Under the pieces are notes generated by a model. That model worked only from the letters and a program-made list of their open reading frames with translations. It was not told the origin of the DNA and made no database searches. The translations under genes were made by a program, and so were the position numbers. From Paraburkholderia elongata (GTDB taxonomy: Bacteria; Pseudomonadota; Gammaproteobacteria; Burkholderiales; Burkholderiaceae), in contig NZ_WOEZ01000095.1 in NCBI RefSeq assembly GCF_013177735.1, forward strand, positions 1 to 44,599: a stretch of DNA of 44,599 nt, written 5' to 3'. This document shows positions 25,020 to 32,949 of the stretch, piece by piece; positions within the stretch are counted from its first letter, which is position 1; each line of letters begins with the position of its first letter.

Positions 25020-25117
25020 ATACCGCCGCCTCATCAATGTCAAGTTCATCCATTTTCTCAAGACAATCAGATGTACTGACATAAAGAACGCGGCATCTTT
25101 GGAGCATGGAGACAAAA

Positions 25118-25549
25118 ATGCCTTTGTGGAATATCTATCATCCAGTCGGCGCCTACACGGCAGATGAAAAACAGGAGATGGCGAAGCGAATCACCAACAT
25201 TTACATCATTCCTCCCTTCTACGTAGGCGTTCTGTTTCATGAGCAGCCGAAAGACTCCTTCTTCATGGGGGGCGAGTCGCGAGGCGATTTTGTCAGAATT
25301 AGATTAGACCACTTCGCCAGACACATCGCCAAGGACGTCGAGTGGACGGCGTCCTGGCTCCGCAAGGCGAACGCCGCGATTGCGCCATTTGTCCAGGATC
25401 GAGGTTACCACTACGAGTTGCATGTCGGCGAAACGCCGCAAGAACTCTGGTTGATCGACGGCATTCGACCACCTCGGCCTGATACGGAAGCTGAGAAGAA
25501 ATGGAAGCTTGAAAACCGAGCGTCGCCATATGATCCGCAAGAAGGTTGA
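25118..25549 (+). CDS. Tautomerase-superfamily protein (cis-CaaD-like)
   Basis: 143 residues from ATG 25118. This start is decisive: it gives Met-Pro-Leu, and the processed N-terminal Pro1 is the catalytic base of the superfamily; GGAG lies six bases upstream. The upstream in-frame ATG 25106 would bury the proline. The body (FHEQPKDSFFMGGESRGDFVRI, then DHFAR with Arg67) matches the Tautomerase_3/cis-3-chloroacrylate dehalogenase-like group rather than 4-oxalocrotonate tautomerase. It may tautomerise, hydrate or dehalogenate an unsaturated acid; the flanking aldehyde dehydrogenase and CoA transferase would handle the product. Confidence 0.87.
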   Translation: MPLWNIYHPVGAYTADEKQEMAKRITNIYIIPPFYVGVLFHEQPKDSFFMGGESRGDFVRIRLDHFARHIAKDVEWTASWLRKANAAIAPFVQDRGYHYELHVGETPQELWLIDGIRPPRPDTEAEKKWKLENRASPYDPQEG

Positions 25550-25594
25550 ATGGATCAGTTTCGTCTGAAACAACTCGGACGCTGAACCCCAACA

Positions 25595-25627
25595 GACTGC
25601 GGTGCAGGCCGAACCTACACCGCAGTC
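25595..25627. terminator. Hairpin after the tautomerase gene
   Basis: GACTGCGGTG (25595-25604) pairs perfectly with CACCGCAGTC (25618-25627) around 13 bases; it is followed by TCTCCC and no long T-run. The position 45 bases after the stop suggests a terminator. Confidence 0.5.
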
Positions 25628-25815
25628 TCTCCCAACCTTCTGGCGGCTCGTTTCTCTCAAGTATCGTTTTCTACCAAAAGGACGACGTCTTTTGCGTCCT
25701 TGAGCATGTGCGCCTATTGCTGGGCGGAGACGTTCCACGGCGCATTTTGAGTTGTTATGCCCGAAAGAAGATGTTCGAGGGACGGAGCCGTCTCCAGCAA
25801 GCGTGTTGAATTCTT

Positions 25816-26478
25816 ATGCTTAACAAAATTTTGGAAACATGCGGCGCCGCACTAGAGGACGTTAAGGATGGTGCAACCATCATGATCAGCGGATTCGGGC
25901 GGGCAGGCCTTCCCTCGCAACTTATTGACGCGCTGGTTGCGCAGGGTGCGCGTGATCTCACAATCGTAAGTAACAACTCCGGAAGCGACGATTCGGGATT
26001 CGGTGCGCTCATTCGGCAGAAGCGTGTACGGAAACTCATCTGTTCGTTTCCACGGCTCGCCGGAGCGACTTTATTTGACGCGGCTTATCGGGCCGGAGAC
26101 GTAGAACTTGAAGTGGTTCCACAAGGCACTTTGGTGGAGCGTATCAGGGCGGCGGGCGCCGGAATCGGTGGGTTTTATACGCCAACAGCCTATGGCACCA
26201 AGCTCGCGGAAGGGAAAGAATCCCGCAAGATAGACGGCCAAAATTACGTCTTCGAATTGCCGCTGGAAGCTGATTTTGCGCTCGTGAAGGCATATCGCGC
26301 AGACCGATGGGGCAACATGACTTATAGGATGTCCGGTCGCAATTTTGGTCCTGTTATGGCCAGCGCGGCGACGACTACTGTCGCTCAAGTCAACGAAATC
26401 GTCCCACTCGGTACTTTGGACCCAGAGGCGGTTGTTACCCCAGGAATCTTTGTACAACGCGTTGTGCAGGTTTCGTAG
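25816..26478 (+). CDS. 3-oxoacid-type CoA transferase, subunit A
   Basis: A 220-residue alpha subunit of a family I CoA transferase. It shows the N-terminal glycine-rich segment DGATIMISGFGRAGLPSQLI, NNSGSDDSGF, and the EVVPQGTLVERIRAAGAGIGGFYTPTAYGT stretch that is diagnostic of SCOT/PcaI-type alpha subunits. It forms a heteromer with the subunit encoded at 26523 and moves CoA from succinyl-CoA or another donor to a 3-oxo acid. The genes are separated by 44 bases and co-directional. Whether the acceptor is 3-oxoadipate, acetoacetate or another acid is not decided by sequence. Confidence 0.93.
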   Translation: MLNKILETCGAALEDVKDGATIMISGFGRAGLPSQLIDALVAQGARDLTIVSNNSGSDDSGFGALIRQKRVRKLICSFPRLAGATLFDAAYRAGDVELEVVPQGTLVERIRAAGAGIGGFYTPTAYGTKLAEGKESRKIDGQNYVFELPLEADFALVKAYRADRWGNMTYRMSGRNFGPVMASAATTTVAQVNEIVPLGTLDPEAVVTPGIFVQRVVQVS

Positions 26479-26522
26479 TTTCCTGCAAGTCGAGCGGAAG
26501 AGTTAGAGACGAGATCGTAGAC

Positions 26523-27170
26523 ATGAGAAAGCTTACACGGATCGAAATGGCGCAGCGCGTCGCGCGAGACATCCCGGAAGGCGCATACGTCAATCTGGGT
26601 ATTGGCGTTCCGACGCTTGTGGCCAATCATCTGGATCCACACCGAGAAATCATTTTGCACAGCGAAAACGGCATCCTCGGGATGGGACCCGCGCCTTCAC
26701 CTGGCGAAGAAGACGAGGACCTGATCAACGCGGGAAAGGAGCCGGTCACGCTTCTTCCAGGAGGAGCGTTCTTCCACCATGCCGATTCGTTTTCAATGGT
26801 CCGCGGCGGACATCTTGACTACTGCGTATTGGGCGCGTTCCAGGTATCGGTCAAGGGCGACCTGGCGAATTGGCACACCGGGCAAGCACACGCGATTCCG
26901 GCGGTTGGCGGTGCGATGGATCTCGCGTCTGGTGCGAAGAATATCTACGTAATGATGGAGCATTTGAATAAACAGGGCGAAAGCAAGATCGTCGAACAAT
27001 GCTCCTATCCCGTCACGGGAATGGGTTGCGTGAGCAGGATATACACCGACCTGGCAGTTATCGATATCACGCGTTCGGGCCTGGAGGTGATCGAGATCTG
27101 CACCGACATATCGTTCGATGAGCTCTACGAATTGACGGGTGTCCAGTTGCTCCGAGGTGCAGTCGGATGA
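26523..27170 (+). CDS. 3-oxoacid-type CoA transferase, subunit B
   Basis: A 215-residue beta subunit. Catalytic Glu48 lies in HSENGILGMGPAP, the glutamate that forms the acyl-glutamyl-CoA intermediate; GIGVPTLVANHL and LGAFQVSVKGDLANW are further family blocks. It pairs with the alpha subunit encoded just upstream. Both genes share the less GC-rich composition of the 22-27 kb stretch, in contrast with the crotonase gene that follows. Confidence 0.94.
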   Translation: MRKLTRIEMAQRVARDIPEGAYVNLGIGVPTLVANHLDPHREIILHSENGILGMGPAPSPGEEDEDLINAGKEPVTLLPGGAFFHHADSFSMVRGGHLDYCVLGAFQVSVKGDLANWHTGQAHAIPAVGGAMDLASGAKNIYVMMEHLNKQGESKIVEQCSYPVTGMGCVSRIYTDLAVIDITRSGLEVIEICTDISFDELYELTGVQLLRGAVG

Positions 27171-27334
27171 ACTTAACCTGGCAGCTCGGCTGATGACTTG
27201 AATCCACGCCAAGGGAATTCGCGACGAACGTTGTCCGTGCAGAAGAGGCTCGAAAAGCTCGTATGTGGACACGTACTAATGTTCGTGGTGTTCCCGTTTC
27301 AATTCGACAACACCCGTATTAACGACATGGAGCA

Positions 27335-28114
27335 ATGATGAACGAACCGATCGTTATGACAGAGATTAAGGACCGCGTGACCGTACTGACGATGAATTAT
27401 CGTCCGCACAACCTGATGGGCCCAACGATGTACCGCGCGCTACTCGACGAATTCGACGCGGCGCTCACGCGCGGTTCGCGCGCAATCCTGTTGCGCAGCG
27501 GATTGCGGCATTTCTCGGCAGGCGCCGAGGTGTCGCTGTTCCCGGATCGCATTGCGCGACAGGGCAAAGGGCTGATCGATCCGCTCGAAGTGCTGCGCGC
27601 GTTCGAGACGCTGCCGGTTCCGATCGTCGCGGCCGTCAATGGCACCTGCCTCGGCGGCGGCTTCGAAGTGGTGCTCGCTTGCGACTACAGCGTGGTCGCC
27701 GAATCAGCCAAGATCGGTTCGGTCGAGGTCGCGCTTGGCCTGCATCCGTTGCTCGGCGGTATCCAGCGTCAGGTGTTGCGTGCGGGACCGGCGCGCGCCA
27801 AGGAGATGTCGATGCTCGGCCGTCGCTATGACGCGGCGACGCTTGAGCGCTGGGGCGTGATCAACCTCGTGGTGCCCGACGACAAGCTCGACGAGGCTGC
27901 GCTGTCGGTCGCTCAGGAGCTGGCCGCCGGCCCGACAATTGCGCACGGCGTTACGAAGCAGCTTGTGCGCATCGCGCTTAACGAAGGCCTGAACGCAGCC
28001 GACGAAGCGATGTTCGAGCTGCAAATGCCGATCTGGGCGTCGCAGGATCTTAAGCGGGGGCTCGAAGTCTTCGACAAGACCGGCCCCGGCACGGCCGAGT
28101 TCGGGGGGAACTGA
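27335..28114 (+). CDS. Enoyl-CoA hydratase/isomerase (crotonase) family protein
   Basis: A 259-residue crotonase. The oxyanion-hole segments are HFSAGAEVSLF (near 59-69) and GTCLGGGFEVVLACD (103-117), and both catalytic glutamates seem present as Glu111 and Glu131 (GSVEVALGL), so hydratase activity is plausible. Its stop is one base from the ATG of the next gene, so it is coupled to the class III CoA transferase. The codon use is clearly more GC-rich than the CoA transferase pair before it, which suggests a different origin or insertion joint near 27200-27330. Confidence 0.9.
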   Translation: MMNEPIVMTEIKDRVTVLTMNYRPHNLMGPTMYRALLDEFDAALTRGSRAILLRSGLRHFSAGAEVSLFPDRIARQGKGLIDPLEVLRAFETLPVPIVAAVNGTCLGGGFEVVLACDYSVVAESAKIGSVEVALGLHPLLGGIQRQVLRAGPARAKEMSMLGRRYDAATLERWGVINLVVPDDKLDEAALSVAQELAAGPTIAHGVTKQLVRIALNEGLNAADEAMFELQMPIWASQDLKRGLEVFDKTGPGTAEFGGN

Positions 28115-28115
28115 C

Positions 28116-29441
28116 ATGGCTGGACCACTAGAAGGACTCAAGGTCGTCGACTTCTCGCGGGTGTTGGCCGGACCGCTCTGTGCGCGCACGCTCGCCGATC
28201 TTGGCGCAGACGTGATCAAAATCGAGCCGCCGCGTCCGGACGTGTCGCGCGCCGCGTACCCGAACCAAGACGGCATGTCGGGCTACTACGCGCAGCAGAA
28301 CAGCGGCAAGCGCAACGTCAGTATCGACTTGAATGTGGGGAACGCGCGCGAGCTGGTGCTGCGCCTTTGCGATGAAGCCGACATCATCGTCGAGAATTTC
28401 CGCGCGGGAACTCTAAGGTCGTTCGGCCTTGACTACGAGACGCTCAGCCAGCGCAATCCGAAGCTGGTGTACGTGTCCATCACGGGCTATGGCCAGAAAG
28501 GGCCGTGGGCGTCGCGCATGGCCTATGCCCCCACAGTGCAAGCCGAAACCGGCTTCACGCACAACACAATGCATCACTTCGAGGGTATCGATGCCGGCCG
28601 CAAATGGACAGACCCGCTGTCACACGCAGACGTCTATGCGGGCCTGCAGGCAACCATTGCGGTGCTCGCCGCCGTGCGCAAGCGCGAAGTGACTGGCCGG
28701 GGGCAGTACATTGACGTCGCGATGGCAGCAGTGATGCTGTCCATCAACGAGCGCGCGCATCTCGATCTCGCGGGTATCGATACCGGCGCGGAGCCGGGTG
28801 TGCTCGGCGCGACCGAAGGCCCGCACTTCGTCGGGCCGGGCGGCGAGGCGTTCGTCGCGGCGCAGAGCATCGTCGGCAGCAACACGTTTCCGAACTATCT
28901 CCGCGCGATGCGCCGAATGGACCTTGGGCGCGATCCGCGCTTTAGTACCGCTGAGCGGCGTCTGCAGAACTACGGCGCGCTGCATGCGTTGATCCAGAGA
29001 TGGATGCTATCGTTCCGCGACCTGAAGACGCTCGACGCGCAGCTCGACGAAGCGAAGATCGCGATCGGCCAGATCCGCTCGCTGAAGGAACTCGCCGAGA
29101 CCGACTGGGCGAAGCAGTGGGGCGCCGTGCAGGAAGTCCCCGACCGGCGAGGTGGCTCGTATCTTATCCACGGCTATCCGTGGCGATTTTCGGACGACGA
29201 GCTCGGCCCGCGCAGCGCGCCGGCGTTTCGCGGTGAGCACAACGAACAGGTCTTCCGCAGCGTAGGCATTTCGGAGAACGAAGTGCGCGTAGCTGTCGAG
29301 GCGGGGATCCTCGTCGGCGGTCTTCCGGACTCGGTGAAAAACGCGTCGCCAACTGCGCTGACCGCGACGCCCGCGTCGTCGGCGGATTCACTACGCAGAG
29401 AGCCTGAAGGCGCTGATGTGGGAGAACTGGCACAAAGGTGA
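28116..29441 (+). CDS. CaiB/BaiF family (class III) CoA transferase
   Basis: A 441-residue protein with the family start LKVVDFSRVLAGPLCARTLADLGADVIKIEPP and the later DVYAGLQATIAVLAAV and GQYIDVAM blocks. At the site where formyl-CoA transferase has its catalytic aspartate, the sequence is AYAPTVQAETG (Ala138-Pro139), so either another residue serves or it belongs to the subgroup lacking that Asp. The last 35 residues or so are an Ala/Ser/Thr/Pro-rich tail unlike the family, and an IS30-like fragment overlaps this end in another frame, so the C-terminus is probably truncated or altered. Translationally coupled to the crotonase gene. Confidence 0.88.
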   Translation: MAGPLEGLKVVDFSRVLAGPLCARTLADLGADVIKIEPPRPDVSRAAYPNQDGMSGYYAQQNSGKRNVSIDLNVGNARELVLRLCDEADIIVENFRAGTLRSFGLDYETLSQRNPKLVYVSITGYGQKGPWASRMAYAPTVQAETGFTHNTMHHFEGIDAGRKWTDPLSHADVYAGLQATIAVLAAVRKREVTGRGQYIDVAMAAVMLSINERAHLDLAGIDTGAEPGVLGATEGPHFVGPGGEAFVAAQSIVGSNTFPNYLRAMRRMDLGRDPRFSTAERRLQNYGALHALIQRWMLSFRDLKTLDAQLDEAKIAIGQIRSLKELAETDWAKQWGAVQEVPDRRGGSYLIHGYPWRFSDDELGPRSAPAFRGEHNEQVFRSVGISENEVRVAVEAGILVGGLPDSVKNASPTALTATPASSADSLRREPEGADVGELAQR

Positions 29442-29472
29442 ATCTTTTCAGCACATTGCTCAGCTATTTGTA
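29386..29472 (+). mobile_element. IS30-like transposase N-terminal fragment
   Basis: In a frame different from the CoA transferase the segment reads YAESLKALMWENWHKGES then FQHIAQLF, resembling the N-terminal HTH of IS30-family transposases. It is only about 29 codons, without terminal repeats, and overlaps the 3' end of the CoA transferase gene. It looks like a scar of an insertion or deletion event. Confidence 0.4.
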
Positions 29473-29503
29473 TCGTCAAGTAATTTTCAACTGAGGAAGC
29501 GAA

Positions 29504-29800
29504 ATGGCCAAAGGATATTGGGTGGCAGCGTATCGAGCGATTCATGACGCAAGCAAGCTCGCGGCGTACGGCGCCCTTGCGACGGCGGTGGTGAAGGCGG
29601 CAGGCGGAAAGTTCCTGGTGCGAGGCGGCGAGGTCGTTGCATTCGAAGCGGGTCTGAAGGAGCGGACCGTCGTGGTCGAATTCCCGAGCTTGGAGCAGGC
29701 TCTTGCCACGTATCAGAGCGAGGCTTATCAGGAGGCGTTGGCCGTGCTGGGGGATGGTGCCGAAAGGGACGCGCGCGTCGTCGCAGGCGTCGACGACTGA
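29504..29800 (+). CDS. DUF1330 domain protein
   Basis: A 98-residue small dimeric-ferredoxin-fold protein. MAKGYWVAAYRAIHDASKLAAY, GGKFLVRGGEV, RTVVVEFPSLEQALATYQS and YQEAL are the standard DUF1330 blocks, and the length is normal. Members are often found in catabolic clusters without defined activity. A GAGGAAG ribosome-binding site lies about 7 bases upstream. Confidence 0.9.
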   Translation: MAKGYWVAAYRAIHDASKLAAYGALATAVVKAAGGKFLVRGGEVVAFEAGLKERTVVVEFPSLEQALATYQSEAYQEALAVLGDGAERDARVVAGVDD

Positions 29801-30118
29801 GGCGTGCCCCGGAGGCTGCCGAGGCCGCCCCTACGGCTCCGTTTCAATCTTTGCACTGGATGATACTTTGGCCATTCGATGCGACGCATTGCGGGCTCCC
29901 GACGGATGTCCGAGATGCGGGCGCCTGGTATTGCCCCACGCTGGTAAAGCGAGCGCCAGCGCCCACCCGTTGGCCTGTCCAGACCTCGCACTTCTCGGCG
30001 TCGCTCTGGCGGCGTCGATGATCAGCCTCTTGTCCAACGTCGACCAGCCGCCCAAGGTGGCATGACGCTGTGTCGTTTTCCATTTTATCGTTAAGATTAC
30101 TAAGATTCAGGAGTTTAT
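29801..30118. other. No gene recognised
   Basis: 318 bases with only unlikely frames. One plus frame reads DGCPRCGRLVLPHAG, a possible zinc-knuckle scrap, but no family could be assigned. The last 60 bases are AT-rich and lead into CAGGAG before the epoxide hydrolase start, so a promoter is likely there. Confidence 0.4.
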
Positions 30119-31444
30119 GTGTTAGACATTACCGATCTCTACACGTCGTCGCGCCGTCGTTTTATTGGTGTGGCGGCGGCGTCCCTTGCTGCAGCCTCAT
30201 TGAGCCGGCTCGCGTTTGCGGAAACGACTCAACCCATTACTGAAGTTGCTCCGCCCTTGGGCGGCGACAAGACCGCAATTCGCCCACTTCGTGTGCATGT
30301 GCCGGAATCGCAGCTTGTCGATTTGCGCAGACGCATCAACTCGACACGTTGGCCGGAACGCGAAACCGTCACGGATGCATCGCAAGGCGTGCAGCTTGCG
30401 ACGATGCAAAAGCTCGCGCGGTATTGGTCGACAGATTACAACTGGCGCAAGGTCGAAGCGAGACTGAATGCGCTGCCGCAATTCGTCACCGAGATCGATG
30501 GGCTCGACATCCATTTCATCCACGTTCGTTCGAAACATCAGAATGCGTTACCAGTCATCGTCACGCACGGATGGCCTGGCTCGATCATCGAGCAGTTGAA
30601 GATCATCGATCCGCTGACCAACCCGACGGCTCATGGCGGAAATGCATTGGATGCTTTCGACATCGTGATTCCGTCGCTGCCGGGCTACGGTTTCTCAGGC
30701 AAGCCGACTACGACCGGCTGGGATCCTGCACGTATCGCGCGCGCGTGGATCGTGTTGATGAAGCGCCTCGGATACACGCGCTATGTGGCGCAAGGAGGCG
30801 ACTGGGGTAATGCTGTCACGGAACAGATGGCGCTCATCGCGCCACCGGAACTGGTCGGCATTCATACCAACATGCCGGCCACCGTACCGGACGACATTGC
30901 CAATGCACTGAAATACGGAAACCCGCCGCCGGCCGGCCTCTCGCCCGATGAGAAGCATGCGTTCGATCAGCTCGACTACTTCTACAAGCACGGTCTCGGC
31001 TACGCGCAAGAGATGGCGAACCGTCCGCAGACGTTGTATGGGATCGAAGATTCGCCTATCGGCCTCGCTGCATGGATGCTCGATCACGACGCCGCCAGTC
31101 AGGCAATGATCGCGCGCGTCTTTGACGGTCAGACCGAGGGGCTGACGCGAGACGACGTCCTCGATAATGTCACGCTCTATTGGCTCACGAATACGGGCGT
31201 TTCGTCGGCGCGGCTGTATTGGGAAAACAAGCTCAACTTCTTTGCGCCGAAGCACGTTGCAATTCCCGTTGCCGTCAGCGTGTTTCCGGATGAGATCTAC
31301 GCGGCCCCGCAGAGCTGGACAGAGAAGGCGTATCCGAAGCTGATTCACTACAACCGGCTTCCGAAAGGCGGGCACTTCGCGGCGTGGGAACAGCCGCAGG
31401 CGTTCACGGAAGAAGTTCGCGTGAGTTTCCGGACGCTGCGCTGA
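30119..31444 (+). CDS. Exported epoxide hydrolase (alpha/beta hydrolase)
   Basis: A 441-residue protein from GTG 30119 with CAGGAG five bases upstream. Residues 1-35 are a twin-arginine signal (SSRRRFIGVAAA, then a hydrophobic run ending FAE). The EHN domain follows (LRVHVPESQLVDLRRRI, TRWPE). The alpha/beta core shows the oxyanion motif HGWPGS (150-155), nucleophile Asp228 in QGGDWGN and catalytic His419 in KGGHFAAWEQP, so the microsomal-type epoxide hydrolase machinery is complete. It would open an epoxide to a diol in the periplasm. It closes the catabolic-looking cluster and is followed by a strong hairpin. Confidence 0.92.
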   Translation: MLDITDLYTSSRRRFIGVAAASLAAASLSRLAFAETTQPITEVAPPLGGDKTAIRPLRVHVPESQLVDLRRRINSTRWPERETVTDASQGVQLATMQKLARYWSTDYNWRKVEARLNALPQFVTEIDGLDIHFIHVRSKHQNALPVIVTHGWPGSIIEQLKIIDPLTNPTAHGGNALDAFDIVIPSLPGYGFSGKPTTTGWDPARIARAWIVLMKRLGYTRYVAQGGDWGNAVTEQMALIAPPELVGIHTNMPATVPDDIANALKYGNPPPAGLSPDEKHAFDQLDYFYKHGLGYAQEMANRPQTLYGIEDSPIGLAAWMLDHDAASQAMIARVFDGQTEGLTRDDVLDNVTLYWLTNTGVSSARLYWENKLNFFAPKHVAIPVAVSVFPDEIYAAPQSWTEKAYPKLIHYNRLPKGGHFAAWEQPQAFTEEVRVSFRTLR

Positions 31445-31451
31445 CCTCGAA

Positions 31452-31485
31452 GATGCGGACGACGCCGCTATGCGTCGTCCGCATC
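31452..31485. terminator. Terminator hairpin between convergent genes
   Basis: A perfect 14-base-pair inverted repeat (31452-31465 with 31472-31485) around a 6-base loop lies eight bases after the epoxide hydrolase stop. No T-run follows. As the gene on the other side is convergent, it may serve both directions. Confidence 0.7.
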
Positions 31486-31591
31486 GTTCGATAATCCACA
31501 GCAGACGACACTGACCCCAGGGTACCCGCGATTTATGTCCGCTGCTGGCCACGTGAAGCGCGCGATAGGAATTAATGAAGGAATATCCTGC

Positions 31592-31923
31592 TCAATGGCC
31601 GAAATAGATTGACCGCTCCACCGAGCGGATCGCGATACTGTGGCCCGACTGCGAGGATTGTTCCACGACGCCACCGTAACCCGAGGTTGCGGCCTGTTGA
31701 TTCGCGCTGTCGGCCGCCCGTAGCCTGGCGGTAGCTGCCTGGATGTCGTCCGGGTAATGCGGACCGTTGGCGCGCGCCGGATCGTAGCCAGCCTTTTCAA
31801 GCTGAACCAGATCCGCACGCACCTGGGCGCGCGTGACACCGGCGTTCGATTGCTGGGCGGATGCGAGACCACGGGAATGCTCAGAACGGCCGCAACGACT
31901 GCTGCAAAAAGTTTCTTGTTCAT
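31592..31923 (-). pseudogene. DUF4148-type secreted protein, frameshifted
   Basis: One frame (ATG at 31923) encodes a signal peptide, MNKKLFAAVVAAVLSIPVVS; a second frame to 31592 encodes the mature part, QQSNAGVTRAQVRADLVQLE then KAGYDPARANGPHYPDD, which is the DUF4148 core (usually TRAQVxAELxxLExAGYxP). The two meet near 31865, exactly at the predicted cleavage site, where about two extra bases (or one missing) break the frame. The gene ends GGVVEQSSQSG like its neighbour at 32019. DUF4148 proteins are small envelope proteins of Burkholderiaceae with no assigned role. A sequencing error would restore it. Confidence 0.75.
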
Positions 31924-32018
31924 GATATGTAATCCGAATCAAATGGAGGTTTATTTGATTCAACGGGTTAGTTTGAAAAAGGGGTGATGCGGTGCTGCGC
32001 AATGAATTCCTGACGCGC

Positions 32019-32291
32019 TTAGTGGTGCGCGTAGAAATCACCTCGCAGAGTCGTGACCGCAGGGCCACCCGATTGCGAGGACTGGACGGTCACGCCGCCA
32101 TAGTTTTGCTGCGTGGTGGCCGAATCCTGGCGCTCGGCGGCGATCGTTTCTGCGCTTTGACCGCGCTGCAACGCCGGTGCGCCGACCGAGGGCCGGTAGA
32201 AAGGTGCCGGGCCGTAACCGCTGGCAAACGCCGGCGCAGTCAGTGATGCGCAGAGCGCGGTGAGGAGAGCGGTGACAAGTTTGGTCTTCAT
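32019..32291 (-). CDS. Small secreted DUF4148-like protein
   Basis: A 90-residue protein. Residues 1-24 form a Sec signal peptide (MKTKLVTALLTALCASLTAP, cleaved near AFAS). The mature part is short, rich in Gly, Ala and Gln, and ends GGVTVQSSQSGGPAVTTLRG, clearly related to the end of the frameshifted gene at 31592, so the two are tandem paralogues. Only the C-terminal part of DUF4148 is kept. It is probably periplasmic or outer-membrane associated. A longer open frame upstream lacks the signal and is not used. Confidence 0.75.
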   Translation of the reverse strand: MKTKLVTALLTALCASLTAPAFASGYGPAPFYRPSVGAPALQRGQSAETIAAERQDSATTQQNYGGVTVQSSQSGGPAVTTLRGDFYAHH

Positions 32292-32364
32292 GGTAGAGCT
32301 CCAGAAAAAAGTTGAAACTTGAAAAAGAGGTGTGTGCGTTGATCTGATCGGTGAAAGATGGGGG

Positions 32365-32784
32365 TTAGACCAGATTGATCGCGATGTCGATGTTGCCTCG
32401 CGTGGCTTTGGAATAAGGGCAAGTCTGATGCGCGGCGTCCACGAGGGCCTGAGCGACATCGCGGTCCAGACCCGGCACGCTGACATTCAGGCGCGCCTGG
32501 AGGAAATAGGCGCCGTCCGTCGTGCCGAGATCCACTTCGGCGTCGACCGCCAGGTTCGCTGGGAGCTCGACTTTCATCGCGCTGGCTGCAAGCCCGATTG
32601 CGCCGATAAAGCACGCGGACCACCCGGCAGCGAACAACTGCTCCGGATTGGTGCCGTTGCCCGCGCTGCCGGGCGACGAGAGCTTGATGTCAAGACGGCC
32701 GTCGGAACTCCGTGCCGTGCCGTTCCGGCCGCCGGACGAGACGTGGGTTTTGCCTGTGTAGAGGACTTTTTCGATCTGGCTCAT
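32365..32784 (-). CDS. ohr: Organic hydroperoxide resistance protein Ohr
   Basis: A 139-residue OsmC/Ohr-family thiol peroxidase that reduces organic and fatty-acid hydroperoxides using lipoylated proteins as reductant. Catalytic Cys58 (GWSACFIGAI), resolving Cys122 (HQTCPYSKATRGN), Arg20 (SSGGRNG) and Glu48 (NPEQLF) are all present. It is divergent from the MarR-type gene at 32950, with palindromic operators between, the classical ohr/ohrR pairing. Confidence 0.96.
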   Translation of the reverse strand: MSQIEKVLYTGKTHVSSGGRNGTARSSDGRLDIKLSSPGSAGNGTNPEQLFAAGWSACFIGAIGLAASAMKVELPANLAVDAEVDLGTTDGAYFLQARLNVSVPGLDRDVAQALVDAAHQTCPYSKATRGNIDIAINLV

Positions 32785-32820
32785 TTTGCGTTCCTTGGTA
32801 GGTGACGAGAGTATTTAAAA

Positions 32821-32846
32821 TCGCATGCGACTAAATCGCATGCGAT
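32821..32846. promoter_or_regulatory. OhrR operator 1 (double palindrome)
   Basis: TCGCATGCGA occurs at 32821-32830 and again at 32836-32845, separated by CTAAA. Each copy is itself a perfect palindrome and together they form a larger dyad with a TAAA centre. It lies 37 bases upstream of the ohr start. Expected binding site for the divergently encoded OhrR. Confidence 0.7.
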
Positions 32847-32883
32847 GCAGTGTGGTGCAAGCGCCGAGCAATGTCAAGCATTT

Positions 32884-32910
32884 CCGATTAAATCGGATGC
32901 GATGTATAAT
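32884..32910. promoter_or_regulatory. OhrR operator 2 and ohrR promoter
   Basis: CCGAT-TAA-ATCGG (32884-32896) runs into GATGCGATG, echoing the right half of operator 1, and is followed by a perfect -10 box TATAAT at 32905-32910; TTCCGA at 32882-32887 is the matching weak -35 with 17-base spacing. The dyad would overlap the promoter and so block ohrR transcription. Confidence 0.65.
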
Positions 32911-32949
32911 GCTTCGACACGAGACTTCGCGTCATAGCCCTCGAAGGAT

